Assembly (NCBI RefSeq): GCF_963169125.1
Contig: NC_084799.1
Span: 106,407,143-106,471,142 of the forward strand
Source of the DNA: Humulus lupulus
Lineage: Eukaryota; Streptophyta; Magnoliopsida; Rosales; Cannabaceae
DNA: 64,000 nt
Direction of reading: 5' to 3'
The position numbers and the translations under genes are program-made. The first letter of the stretch is position 1. Every line of letters starts with the position of its first letter. The notes under the pieces are model-generated. The model saw only the letters and a program-made list of their open reading frames with translations. It ran no database searches and was not told the DNA's origin. Shown here piece by piece: positions 1-9,790 of the stretch.

Positions 1-793
1 CATATTTATTGCGATGCTTGTTTTCATAAACAGATAGATGTGTTCTATTAATTGATAATTTCTTGCATTAGTATTTTTTAATAAAGCTTATGAATAAAAT
101 TAAGCTAACACTAAAGTATCATTAAAGCCAAAAAAAAAATTACTCATCACCCTTTATTCATATTAAGTGTCTTTTTTTTTATCATTTTGGATCTTCATAT
201 ATCTTTTCAGTTATGAAAGTGATAATTAGTTTTATATTTATTTATATGTAATTTTCAAGCTCAATCCATCTTCAAAGTTGAACTATAGAGTTATATAAGT
301 ATATGTTATATATAGCAAATAGATCACCAAATCATTTTTTGTCAATACATATTTGCATTTGTACTACTGTTATCTTATATCTTGTTTTACCATCATCATA
401 TTCATGTGGGCTTATTATTAATTTAACATATTAAGATTTTTTTTCTCCATTACTTATTCTATACTTGTAGTTTAAATCTGAACACATTAAAGAAATTATC
501 ATTTAGCATTTATTTTGTAAAGTGACCTTGCAAGTGCTTCCCATGCTTATGAGTGATATAGCTTTTTTTTTTAAAGTACTGATATAATTTCGTTTAGAGT
601 AAGACTTATGTTATGATTATGTTCCCTTGTGCTTATTCTTAGTTTTCCACTAGTATGAGACTCTGTTCTTAGTTGGGTTCTTGTGACTCTACATTGTTTT
701 GTTGGACTTTGGTTCTTCTTTTCCTAGCTAGTTTCATTTAATGTGTTAAGATATTATTGTCTGCCTTAATATGGTTTGGTTTTTATCATGAAT
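1..793. other. AT-rich non-coding stretch, left part of the CACTA cargo
   Basis: No exon, repeat or terminal motif is recognised here. The sequence is AT-rich with T-runs and looks like intron or intergenic filler carried along with the first captured exon. Confidence 0.5.
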
Positions 794-895
794 AGTGATG
801 GTGCAGCTACATTAGTCCTAGTGAGTCGAGAGAAGGCGCTTCAACTTGGATTGCAAGTAATTGCAAAGATTAAGGACTATGCTGATGCAGCTCAG
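794..895 (+). pseudogene. Captured exon of cytosolic acetyl-CoA C-acetyltransferase (thiolase)
   Basis: The plus strand reads SDGAATLVLVSREKALQLG, then LQVIAKIKDYADAAQ, 34 residues without a stop. This is the segment just upstream of the C-terminal catalytic half of plant acetoacetyl-CoA thiolase, the first enzyme of the mevalonate pathway. It ends exactly at a splice donor (CAG|GTACTC at 896) and is preceded by an AG acceptor (tgaatag). Flanking intron sequence was therefore taken with the exon, so capture was at DNA level and not by retroposition. The rest of the enzyme is absent, so no function is possible. Identification rests on the long, specific peptide; the exact start base is uncertain by a few bases. 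Confidence 0.85.
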
Positions 896-1606
896 GTACT
901 CCAATGAATTGGCTTCCTAGTTCTAAGACCTGTAATTGTTTTTGAGCTTATCTTGATTGAATTCTCCTGATCGGCTAGCCAGCTTATAAATAAAGCTAAT
1001 TGGCTAACCCAATTGTACTCATCACTTGGTTCATTTTCAATAATAAAAATCAATTTCTCATTATTCTCTCATTTTTAATATGTGTCTCCAAATAATAATG
1101 GATAGTTAAGGTATATTTATTATATATAACAGTAGTTGTATTTGTTAGTTTTAAGTTGACTAAATTTTATTCTCTGTTAGTTGATTAGTTGTAATTTTCT
1201 TGTTCTTGGCTATTGATATTGTGTGAGTGGTTTTAGCTTAATTTATTTGTATTTTATCTTAAAAACTTTTTCGGTGGTGTTGCTGTGATACAAGTAAACA
1301 CTAGAGACATATTAAAGATGGTTCTCACCAGAGCTTACACACTTGGGTAATGAAAGAAAGTCCCATTTTTTCCTTATGATTATACAATGAAAAAGTTGCC
1401 ACTTGATTTATTATATTACTAATTTGCCATATTTTTTTGGTAAATGTCTAATATTGGAGTTTTCTCTTGGTGTTAGACTTTGCTTAGTCTTGGTAACAAA
1501 ATATTTTAGCACAAGAGCTCACCTTGCTTTAATTTGTCATATATATACCTTGCTTAGTACTTTTTTCTAATACTAAGAGTCTAAGACCTCTACTTTTTGT
1601 CTTCAG

Positions 1607-1659
1607 TACACTCCTGCAATAGATATTTGGAGCATAGGATGTATTTGCTGAAATACTTC
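1607..1659 (+). pseudogene. Captured exon of a plant MAP kinase, frameshifted
   Basis: After an acceptor (tgtcttcag) the plus strand reads YTPAIDIWSIGCI, the subdomain IX region of a MAP kinase (the conserved D and the IWSIGCI segment that follows the activation loop). After GCI the frame is lost: two T residues appear to be missing, and the remaining bases read AEIL in the shifted frame. Only the start of the exon is present and no donor follows. CDKs share part of this motif, but the YTPAIDIWS form fits plant MAP kinases best. The fragment is too short to be functional. Confidence 0.75.
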
Positions 1660-1882
1660 TTAAAATTGTGAAATGTGTGCATTCTTATTTGTTATTTATT
1701 TTTTTATTTTTTTGTTGTACTCACTTGATTTTCAAGTTATTACTTTGCTGTTCTAACTAATCATCAATAGTCCTGTTTATTTTATTGAAACATTTTATTC
1801 TCCTTGTTCAGTTTCCTATTGAATGCTCTTTTACCTTGAGACTAGTATGAATAGAACTACTGAATTTTGTATGTCCAAACAG

Positions 1883-2008
1883 GAGCCAGAGTCCTTGGGA
1901 TGCTTGTTAGAGTTTTCATGGAATGGACAGAAGTCACTGTCATTGAAAGGGGAAACCCATAAATTCCTAGAAGATGGTGATAAAGTTATCATCACTAGTT
2001 TTTGCAAG
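1883..2008 (+). pseudogene. Captured exon of fumarylacetoacetase
   Basis: The exon starts after an acceptor (ccaaacag) and ends at a donor (TTTGCAAG|GTTC). It encodes 42 residues without a stop, including EPESLGCLLEFSWNG and HKFLEDGDKVIITSFCK. This is the C-terminal part of fumarylacetoacetate hydrolase, the last enzyme of tyrosine degradation, where the strand with E-S-x-G-C-x-L-E is diagnostic. Catalytic metal-binding parts are missing. It is open and in frame, but stands alone between the MAP kinase and phosphofructokinase fragments. Confidence 0.85.
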
Positions 2009-2685
2009 GTTCTTTGATTCACTAAGACCTCTCTTTTATTTTTCTATTTAATGTGATAAACACTCTCTATTAGTACCAAGGCACTCAAAGTACTAAGTCA
2101 TTTTCTCTAGAATGTTTAATTGCTCTATACTCATTTTGAAAAGATACATAATCTACCAGGGAAAAGTATAAGATATAGAAACAGGGGACAATTTTGAATA
2201 TTGAGCTGAACCAATAGAGGGAAATTTAAAATCTGAACTTTTCATCAGTCTGATGCGTTTGCATGATTCTGTGAACATTCTGCCCCATATTGATAACAAA
2301 AAATTAAAATAGAAATGTAAATTATGTGGAGGTCATGTCAAGTTAGATAATGTCTACTAGCAAATCTTAGCTAGTTTGGTATGGTCTCATTCCATGACAA
2401 GTATAATAAATTATTTAATGGCTACAGAATAGAGAGAATGGGGGATTACACTCTTATATTTTTTTTTAGTGGACAAATCTTAACGAATAGAAATCTAAAT
2501 TTACAATTATATGCTTCACTTTTGTCCCATTACTTGAAAATTATCTAAAAACGTGTACTTTGAAGACTAAATATCTTTATTCAACTTTAATAAATCAAAA
2601 TTTAATAAATGTCTCTTTTTGAGCTATTTTTTCTTGTTGGTTTCAGTTCTTTCAATAAAATTTTCCAACTTTTGACTTGTGTTAA

Positions 2686-2742
2686 GGGTTTGACACTGCT
2701 GTTGAGGAAGCACAACGAGCCATTAATTCAGCTTACATCGAG
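2686..2742 (+). pseudogene. Captured exon fragment of ATP-dependent 6-phosphofructokinase
   Basis: The plus strand reads GFDTAVEEAQRAINSAYIE and then reaches a donor (ATCGAG|GTAC). This peptide is characteristic of plant ATP-PFK, lying just downstream of the substrate-binding region. Only about 19 codons are present. The left edge (gtgttaag|gg) could be a real acceptor or a capture breakpoint. The reading frame is intact, but the fragment alone cannot act. Confidence 0.8.
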
Positions 2743-3333
2743 GTACAAATTTTCATTATATTTTGTGATATGTTCGATTTCATTTTGATTGCTTAAGTTT
2801 CATGCATTGTATTTTATCTATACAGTCAGGATATTTAGTTTCATCTATACAGTCAAGATATTTAATTAAGAATAATTTGCTCATTGTATTTTATATTACT
2901 GTTTTCCTGGTGTGCCATTTTATGTTGTGCATCTTTACAAGGATTGATAGTCATGCCAGGTTGTACTGTTATGGTTCATCTCCATGGCTGCCAGATTATT
3001 GTTTAGCCGTATCCATACATAGATATATATATATATACATAATTTTAGACCTTATGTTATAAGCTACTGCATTCATACATATATATTTGGATATAATTGT
3101 AGATTTTCTATTTGTTATAAGCTACTGAATCCATGTAGTGAGTATGTACAAATGCTCATGTCATATTTTAAAACAGAGTAGGCATAGCCAAATGTATATG
3201 AGGTGTTCAAGGAAATGTCTGACTGTACAACACAATTGTATTAATATTTTTTTTTACGAATTGATTTTAAGATATTTTATTGTTGATGTTTTGGATGTGC
3301 TGGCATGAATTGTTAGTCTTACTGTATTGGGTT

Positions 3334-3481
3334 TTTCAGTGGCATTTAAATCTTGGGAGGATCATAGAAAACAACTTGAATTGGTGAAGGCTCATAAATT
3401 TGGGCTTGCACCTACAGAGTTTGATGAAGATGGCAAAGAGATTAACTTTCATATTCCTCTATATGTCATTTTTGAGAACCG
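3334..3481 (+). pseudogene. Captured 5' coding fragment of the splicing factor SLU7
   Basis: The frame SVAFKSWEDHRKQLELVK followed by FGLAPTEFDEDGKEIN matches the N-terminus of plant pre-mRNA-splicing factor SLU7, which acts in 3' splice-site choice in the second step of splicing. The fragment begins a few codons after the usual start methionine. After HIPLY the peptide diverges from the family, which suggests small indels. It ends at a donor-like site (accg|GTAAGC). A second SLU7 piece follows 100 bases later in the right order, so the two were captured together with a shortened or altered intron. Confidence 0.82.
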
Positions 3482-3581
3482 GTAAGCTTTAAATTTCTGG
3501 GATTGCTAAATTATTTTTGTGAGAGTCTAATGTCTAAACTGTATATTTATGCAGCATTGTTCCTTTCTAACTTATTGTTAG

Positions 3582-3683
3582 AGTTTGAAACTTGAGAGGA
3601 AATTGAAATTGGATCCAAATTATACTAAGTCTTGGTATGACAGAGGTGTCCAAATATTTAAATCAGAAAAATATGCAAGAGGG
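3582..3683 (+). pseudogene. Captured second exon of SLU7
   Basis: After an acceptor (tattgttag) the plus strand reads SLKLERKLKLDPNYTK and SWYDRGVQIFKSEKYARG, ending at a G|GT donor. In SLU7 this segment lies directly before the CCHC zinc knuckle, which is not present here. It is collinear with the preceding SLU7 fragment (3334-3481), separated by 100 bases of intron-like sequence. No stop codon is seen inside. Together the two pieces cover roughly the first hundred residues of the protein. Confidence 0.85.
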
Positions 3684-4624
3684 GTTTCTGGTTCAGATTG
3701 GTATAATTTAATTAAGTTGTTTGTTGACTTTTAATATTAATATCAGTGCCTATTAGTTATTAAGCATCTAGGCTACAAATTGATGCTAGTAGTAGTGACT
3801 AGTAATTATTTATTTTTAATATCAATATTGGTGCCTAGTTTTGTAGATTAAATATCTAATAATTAAACACATTTTTATTCTTATTTTGCTAACTAATTTA
3901 AACTACATTGGTTATGAGCTATTGGGTTTAATTAATAAATCAATTAGCATAATTGTTGATGATTATGATCTTTAGAAAATGGAATCTTATGATTGACAGC
4001 TTTGATGAATCGTCTCTTAAGTTAAATAGCTTGTGATATTTTCCCACCAGCTTAACATTGTTTCTAGCTTATTTTGCTTAAGTCTCCCATTCTCTCTCTG
4101 TTTTCATAAATGTGTTTATTTATTTATTTTGTGTAAAATGTGATATCATTGAGGTAAGTTTTGGTTTTTTTAGCTGATATGTTACTTTAGAAGAGTGACC
4201 TTCCCTGTGTTGCCCACACCCCAAATTTTGATTTTGTTTATGATTTCTTTTAAAATGTATGTCATCTATGTTCGTGCTAGTAGGTATGTCTCTGTGGTTT
4301 GCTTTTGAGGACTTGTAAAATGTTTTTTGATTTCTTATGGAGGACATGTCGATTTAGAGAATAGTAGAAACTAGTTAATGACTTGGAAAATTCTAGAAAG
4401 TTTTAGATTTCTTCATTGTATCCTAATAGAAGAGTGGTGTGTATAGATGTGATCTCAATCATTAGGCTAGAAGTAAATGAGGGTTTCAACAAGTATCCAT
4501 ACGTTAAAAAGCTATGTTCAAGAACAGTTGCTAACACTTGGTATATGTTTGTCTCAGTATCTTATGCTCTATTATGAGTTTTCTGTTTTTGTTGATATGA
4601 TTCTTTCTGTGGTTTTTGTTGTAG

Positions 4625-4763
4625 GTTTTAAGTGATCCTCAGAAGAGAGCCATATACGATCAATATGCTGAAGAAGGTCTCAAAGGACAAGTGCCACCCC
4701 CTGATGTAGCAGGGGGATTCCCTGGTGGTGGTGCTACTTTCTTTCAAACTTGGGATGGTCCAA
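4625..4763 (+). pseudogene. Captured exon of a type II DnaJ (Hsp40) protein
   Basis: After an acceptor (tttgttgtag) the frame reads VLSDPQKRAIYDQYAEEG, then LKGQVPPPDVAGG and a Gly/Phe-rich tail (GGGATFF). This is helix IV of the J domain plus the start of the G/F linker of plant DNAJB1/DNAJB13-like co-chaperones. The preceding exon, which holds the HPD motif needed to stimulate Hsp70 ATPase, is absent. The exon can end at a donor (CCAA|GTTAG); reading through would meet a stop at once. It is a fragment without J-domain activity. Confidence 0.85.
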
Positions 4764-5070
4764 GTTAGTTATTTACTGATTAGTGGTGCCTTCCTAAATA
4801 TACAATCGAAGATATATTTAATAGAGATTGACCTTGCTGTATTCACCTTTATATTATGCGGTTTCTATTCCCCGATTGTTGTGATTGATCTATTTCCACT
4901 GATTTTTTTTTCTTTACTGACTGCAGTGTTGGACACAAGAGAGGTCATTCTTGAAAAACAACTGGTACAGATTACAGGTTGAAAATTTTAGTTCCTTATC
5001 AAGTTCAAATTCCTTTCCTTCTATTTTAATTCATTAATATTTTCTTTTCTTGCTCCAAAAATTTATTTAG

Positions 5071-5190
5071 GAAAAGAAAGAGCTGATCTTAAGGTGAAGA
5101 GAGCAGTGATAATTATAGCTATTCTTATTGGATTAACTTGTGGGATGATTTTAATTGGCTTTTACATTTGCAAGTGGAGAGCATTTTATG
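5071..5190 (+). pseudogene. Captured exon with one membrane-spanning segment, possibly receptor-like kinase
   Basis: An open segment lies between an acceptor (ttatttag) and a donor (TTTATG|GTAAGAG). It encodes a short basic stretch (KVKR) followed by about 23 hydrophobic residues (AVIIIAILIGLTCGMILIGF) and then a charged cytoplasmic-like end (CKWR). Such an exon is typical of the transmembrane piece of receptor-like kinases, perhaps of the S-locus type, but the sequence is too generic to prove it. The upstream stretch 4926-4977 (VLDTREVILEKQLVQ) also lies after an acceptor and may belong to the same or another captured gene; I do not recognise it. Confidence 0.45.
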
Positions 5191-6750
5191 GTAAGAGTCT
5201 CTACCCTTACTTCATTCATCTATTAATGTAATATTTTAGCTGAGCAATATTTTGACCTTGCAAATCCCAGAAGTATATGGTCTATAAAGAAATTGACAAG
5301 TTTTTATTCTAACAAAGTAACAATTGCCATTGAGGGTTAGCCAACATTCATGGCATAACATTAAAATTAATTTGAAACCAAATAGAACTTAAAGAAAATA
5401 CTGATTTTGAAGACACGTACAATATAGATATTTTTAAGCATACCTGGAAATTTTGAACAGAACAGATGCATTGTTCTTGTGAATATATATTAGAATTGAC
5501 CATAAGACATGGTTTGTGTGAATTGTATGGGAATTTTTTAACATGCACATACAGAGCATTTTTGTTGATATGTGTATATAACTGGTGTTATCATGTCATT
5601 TGTTGTTGCTTTATTGGTATTCTATAAATATGGAAGAGATCAATGCTCTAAATCTGAGTTTGAATGTTTGCTATTTGTGTATTGTTTAAGTTTATTCTTT
5701 TTTTTTTCTTTCACTTTTGTCTGCTACCTTGTTTATAATATATGGTCAAATTTGTTAAAATTCCATTTAGATAGATAGCCACCTCTTTCAGCACCCTATG
5801 ATTTTCCATTATGTCATATTTTATATATTTCTTTGAAGTAGAACCTGTTTTATGGTCTCTACAGAGATTTCTTTATATTAACTAGAGTTTTCCAATTTTC
5901 TCAGGAAATCAAATCCTTGTTTCCTGCCGATTGCAGTCCATTCTAAGCTGGTTTTGGAATTAGAGATACAGATGAAGTTAGCTACCTTAAGGTCGGAATT
6001 CCACTAGGAAAAAATTATTATGCCTGAAAATGAGCAAAGTCAGAACTGAAAGAGCTTCTTCAGAGCTTTGGAAGGTACTTTTTTCCAATTCATTCTTAAT
6101 ATGATATTACCTTCTTTCTTAGCTGCTTTGAGTTTTTCCATCTCTGATGCTAAACAGGCTTTACTTTTCAACTTTATCCAGATATAAGATTGCTCAAAAG
6201 GTTTGTTTTTTGGCATATAAATTGAAAACCTATTTATGAGCACTTTCCATGTTTTTTTTCATGAAAGTTGTTAAGTTGTGCTGAATGAATGTAACTTTGG
6301 GTTTGCAGGTTGTGGGTTTAGCTGTTGTTTGTGTTATATGTTTCACCTCTAATGCTTTTGCAGGCAGCAAGAGCAGCTGATTATAGTATTGGGAGTAAGT
6401 TGCTGATACCTAAACCCCTCCTCTCACTTTTTGGAAACTTGACAGAACGAACAGGGTAGAGTGATTTCTTTGGAGCAATTCTTGACAACATTTGTAGTTG
6501 AGGCATTTAGAATGGAAGAATGTATTTCACTAATTTTTGTATACATTTCTTGTTTTGTATTTAGTGATAAAGGAATCTGAATTGGGCATAAATTATGTTG
6601 TAATATGATTTCTTAAGCCTAGACTAGTAGACTAAATATTATAATTACATTTGAGTAGTTAATAAAAATCTATTTATGTTACCTTATTTGGCTTCAACTT
6701 TCATATTTGTTTTCCTAGTTTTGTGTAAGTAAAAAAAGATTATGTTTCTC
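5191..6750 (+). other. CACTA cargo without recognised genes; possible further exon pieces
   Basis: Mostly AT-rich intron-like DNA. Two stretches follow good acceptors and could be exon remnants: 5937-6007 (frame HSKLVLELEIQMKLATLRSE, then a stop) and 6364-6395 (frame AARAADYSIGS before gtaagt). Neither peptide is one I can assign. The rest shows no gene, RNA or repeat that I recognise. Confidence 0.4.
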
Positions 6751-6768
6751 TAAGCTAATATAACACAT

Positions 6769-6865
6769 GTGTTATACTAAAGTGTAGTATAACACAAAAA
6801 AAAGTGTTATACTAAAGTGTAGTATAACACAAAAAAAAGTGCTATACTAAAGTGTAGTATAACAC
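6769..6865. repeat. Three tandem palindromes, CACTA subterminal repeat
   Basis: A 27-base near-perfect palindrome (GTGTTATAC, 9-base loop taaagtgta, GTATAACAC) occurs at 6769-6795, 6804-6830 and 6839-6865, with a 35-base period and A-runs as spacers. The third copy has one mismatch (gtgctatac). Further single GTGTTAT/ATAACAC motifs continue to 7085. Arrays like this are known transposase-binding regions in CACTA elements. Confidence 0.8.
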
Positions 6866-7089
6866 AAAAAAAGTGTTATATAATCGACTATAAATAACAT
6901 AATTAAACACTTATCTATATATTAAAATAACACAGAAATTGTGTTATCGTTGACAGTACAATAACACATATGTATAACACTGATAAAGTGTTATATAAAG
7001 TACCCTGTCCTACGATAACATAGTCAGTCTTAACACATCAGAAAGTGTTATCGTATGTTTTGATAACACATTTTCGGTGTTATTAAAAA

Positions 7090-7106
7090 CATTTTTTCTT
7101 GTAGTG
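7090..7106 (-). repeat. CACTA terminal inverted repeat (right end)
   Basis: On the minus strand this reads CACTACAAGAAAAAATG, starting at the exact boundary with the interrupted reverse-transcriptase frame. The next three plus-strand bases (aca) are the expected 3-bp target duplication; the partner copy lies outside the window. Confidence 0.85.
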
Positions 7107-8002
7107 ACACTAGCTTTCGGACCGATACAGGGTTAAACTGTTATAAAGTAATGCCCTTCGGACTGAAAAACGCTGGTGCGACTTACCAGCGATTGCTTAA
7201 CCACATGTTTAAGGAGTTGATCAGAGTAAACATGGAGGTGTACGTGGACGACATGCTGGTAAAGTCGAAAAAGGCAGAAGGACATGTAAAGGATTTACAA
7301 GAGTGTTTCAACGTTCTGAACAAGTATCAAATGAAGTTAAATCCTCTCAAATGTTCCTTCGGAGTAGGATCAGGGAAATTTTTGGGGTTCATTGTTAATT
7401 CAAGAGGAATCGAGGCCGACCCCGATAAGATAAAAGCCCTGATCGGCATGAAATCGCCGATGAAAATCAAGGATGTGCAAAGTTTAACTGGAAGAATTTC
7501 CGCACTAAGTAGATTCATTTCTAAGTCAATGGATAAATGCGTCCCTTTCTTTAATCTACTTAGAGGCAACAAGAAGTTAGAGTGGATAGGAGACTGCGAA
7601 CAGGCTTTCCAGGCCTTAAAGGCCCACATGGCACAGCCTCCTGTTTTATCAAAACCCATAGACGGAGAAACTTTGTTCATTTACCTGGCGATCATTGAAT
7701 TTGCTGCCAGTGCGGTGCTAGTACGAGAGGAAGAAGGCATACAGAAGGCGGTTTACTATGTAAGCAAGAGGTTAATCAGAGCCGAATTGAGGTATCCTCC
7801 AATCAAAAGATTAGCCTATTGCTTAATCTTGGCCTCAAGAAAGTCCCGTCCTTAATTCCAATCCCATCCCATCACAGTGTTAACTGACCAGCCCCTTCGG
7901 CAAGTTCTGCAAAAGCCAGAGGCGGCTGGACGCTTATTAAAATGGGCGGTCGAACTCGGGTAGTTCGATATCACATATTCCCCGCAAGCAGCAGTAAAAG
8001 GA
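7107..8002 (+). pseudogene. RT-A pol: reverse transcriptase (C-terminal half) and first RNase H
   Basis: The frame opens directly at the CACTA boundary with TSFRTDTGLNCYKVMPFG and reaches the catalytic YVDDM at about 7241-7255. The connection and first RNase H domain follow (about 7600-7960, with YYVSKRL and a LRQVLQKPE segment). The residues needed for polymerisation in this half are present, but the first catalytic aspartate region is cut off by the CACTA insertion. In-frame stops occur at 7853 and 7961; the second has the form TAG in place of a probable CAG. The protein would copy element RNA into DNA in cytoplasmic particles; this copy cannot. Confidence 0.9.
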
Positions 8003-8539
8003 CAAGTCTTGGTTGACCTAATCGCTGAATTCACTGAGCTCCCAAACGACAAGCAGTGCAAAAAACCTAGTGCGCCTGAGCCCCAAGTCGAAGTTCCTTC
8101 GTGGAAGTTATTCACAGACGGATCATTCAACGAATCTCATGCAGGAGCAGGAGTGATATTGATAACGCCAGAAGGGCATCGATTTCACTGCGCTATTAGG
8201 TTCGATTTCACTGCATCAAACAATGAGGCCGAATATGAAGCACTCCTTGCAGGGCTAAGGTTAGCCAAAGACATGAGTATAAAAGTGCTTGATATCTATA
8301 GTGATTCACAGCTGGTAGTGAATCAAGTCTTAGGAGAGTATCAAGCACGGGGCCTGAAAATGGTGGCCTGCCTGAACAAAACCAAAGATCTGTTGGCGCA
8401 CTTCGAGAAGTATACCCTCCAGCAAATACCTCAGGATCAGAATTCAAACACAGATGTGTTAGCCAAACTCGCAAGTGCAAAAGACGCGGACACTTTAAAC
8501 ATAGTGCCAGTGGAGAGATTATGCGAACCGAGCATATGA
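8003..8539 (+). pseudogene. RT-A pol: second (archaeal-type) RNase H of Tat elements
   Basis: The frame contains the acidic positions of a second RNase H domain: LFTDGSFNE (first D), ASNNEAEYEALLAGL (E), IYSDSQLVVNQVLGEYQ (second D) and a C-terminal NTDVLAKLA (last D). This extra domain, beyond the usual gypsy RNase H, is a diagnostic feature of Tat/Ogre-type elements. It follows the first RNase H in the same frame and ends at a TGA at 8537, after which the frame continues into integrase. All four metal-binding acidic residues look intact. Confidence 0.88.
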
Positions 8540-8554
8540 GCAGACGAAACCAAT

Positions 8555-9790
8555 ATGGAAATCCGGGTGGAGGATACATGGATGGCACCGTACTTGGAGT
8601 ATCTCACAAATGGTGTACTACCAGCAGATAGAAACAAAGTCAGAACTCTTCAAAGACAGGCTGCTAGGTATATACTGGTCGATGATGTTCTTTACCGAAG
8701 AGGATACTCCATGCCACTGCTCAGATGTATTACACCAGAAAAGGCTAAAGAGATAATGAGGGACGTACATGAAGGCTTCTGTGGGGACCACACTGGGGGG
8801 CAAAGCTTGTCGAAAAAGATTCTGAGGCAGGGTTATTTCTGGCTGACTATGAATGAAGACTCAATGGAGTTTGTGCAAAAATGTGATAAGTGTCAAAGAT
8901 TTTCCAAGATCCCACGTGCAACTCCCAACGAGTTAAAGCAGATGCAGAGTCCTTGGCCTTTCGCAGTATGGGGTATAGATTTGATTGGATCCTTGCCAAC
9001 AGAAAAGGGTGGAGTAAAATACGCAGTCGTTACAGTCGACTACTTCACCAAATGGGCCAAAGCTGAGCCGCTCGCTACCATAATGACCAAGAAAGTTCTC
9101 GACTTTGTCATCAAGAACATTGTTTGCCGGTATGGTTTGCCTTAAAAAATTGTCTCAGACAATGGCACCCAGTTTGACAGTGACTTATTCACAGACTTCT
9201 GCGAAAGGCATGGAATCGTCAAAAGCTTTTCTTCAGTTGCGCATCCACAAGCAAATGGGAAAGTCGAAGCAGTGAACAAAACACTTAAAGATACCCTGAA
9301 GAAAAGACTCGAAGACGCTAAAGGAGCATGACCAGAACAGCTGCCTGAAGTACTCTGGTCGTATAGAACTTCTCATCGAACGGCAACAGGTCATACCCCG
9401 TTTTCCTTGGCATACGGGTATGAAGCTCTGTTTCCAGTAGAGTTAGATCCGCCCTCACATCGAAGAATCACATACGACCAGGACCAGAATATCAAAATGA
9501 TGATGGAATCCCTAGACTCGCTTGAAGAGAAATAGGAATGAGCCCAACTCCAAGTAGCTGCGTACCAGCAAAAAGTCGCCCGGTATTTTAACTCAAAGGT
9601 GAAAGAAAGAATGTTCAACATCGGAGATCTAGTACTTCGACGAGTTTTCTTAAACACCCGCGACCTAATTGCTGGAGTACTCAGACCAAACTGGGAAGGA
9701 CCTTACCAGATTGAAGAAGTCCTTCATCCAGGCACCTACAAGCTTGCACGCTTAAATGGAGATCTCGTTCCATGCTATTGGAACGGATAA
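8555..9790 (+). pseudogene. RT-A pol: integrase
   Basis: The HHCC zinc finger is seen as VHEGFCGDH followed by CDKCQ (about 8768-8900). The catalytic D,D,E residues lie in WGIDLIGSLP (about 8975), IVSDNGTQFDS (about 9150) and KVEAVNKTLK (about 9262). A GPY-type C-terminal module follows (NWEGPYQIEEV, about 9690), and there is no chromodomain, in line with Tat and not chromoviruses. Premature stops lie at 9143, 9328 (TGA where W is expected), and two near 9533. The end is the TAA at 9788. The frame is identical to that of RT and RNase H. Confidence 0.9.

Larger units (their letters stand above)
1..7106 (+). mobile_element. CACTA-type DNA transposon, right-hand part, carrying captured host exons
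   Basis: The right end is clear. The minus strand at 7106 starts CACTACAAGAAAAAATG, the usual form of a plant CACTA (En/Spm) terminal inverted repeat. The 350 bases inside it are packed with short direct and inverted GTGTTAT/ATAACAC motifs, as expected of CACTA subterminal repeats. At 7107 the sequence switches in one step to retrotransposon reverse transcriptase, so the element sits inside RT-A; 7107-7109 (aca) should be one copy of the 3-bp target duplication. The left end is not in the window, and I found no second CACTACAAG end. Between 794 and 5190 lie exon fragments of several host genes, all on the plus strand. No transposase is visible, so this looks like a non-autonomous, gene-capturing element. 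A Helitron nested inside the CACTA element is an alternative source of the exons; I could not find Helitron ends. Confidence 0.72.

Noticed and set aside
2802..3062. 86-codon open frame
   Set aside because: AT-rich intron-like DNA with simple repeats (atatatat); no domain or splice support.
794..6400. One multi-exon host gene on the plus strand
   Set aside because: The exons come from unrelated proteins (thiolase, kinase, hydrolase, phosphofructokinase, SLU7, DnaJ), some are frameshifted, and no common frame or start/stop exists.
1..7106. Helitron as the gene-capturing element
   Set aside because: No CTRR end with a hairpin or TC start could be identified, while the CACTA end is clear; a nested Helitron cannot be excluded.
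7327..7680. Minus-strand open frame of 117 codons
   Set aside because: Shadow of the well-supported reverse-transcriptase frame.
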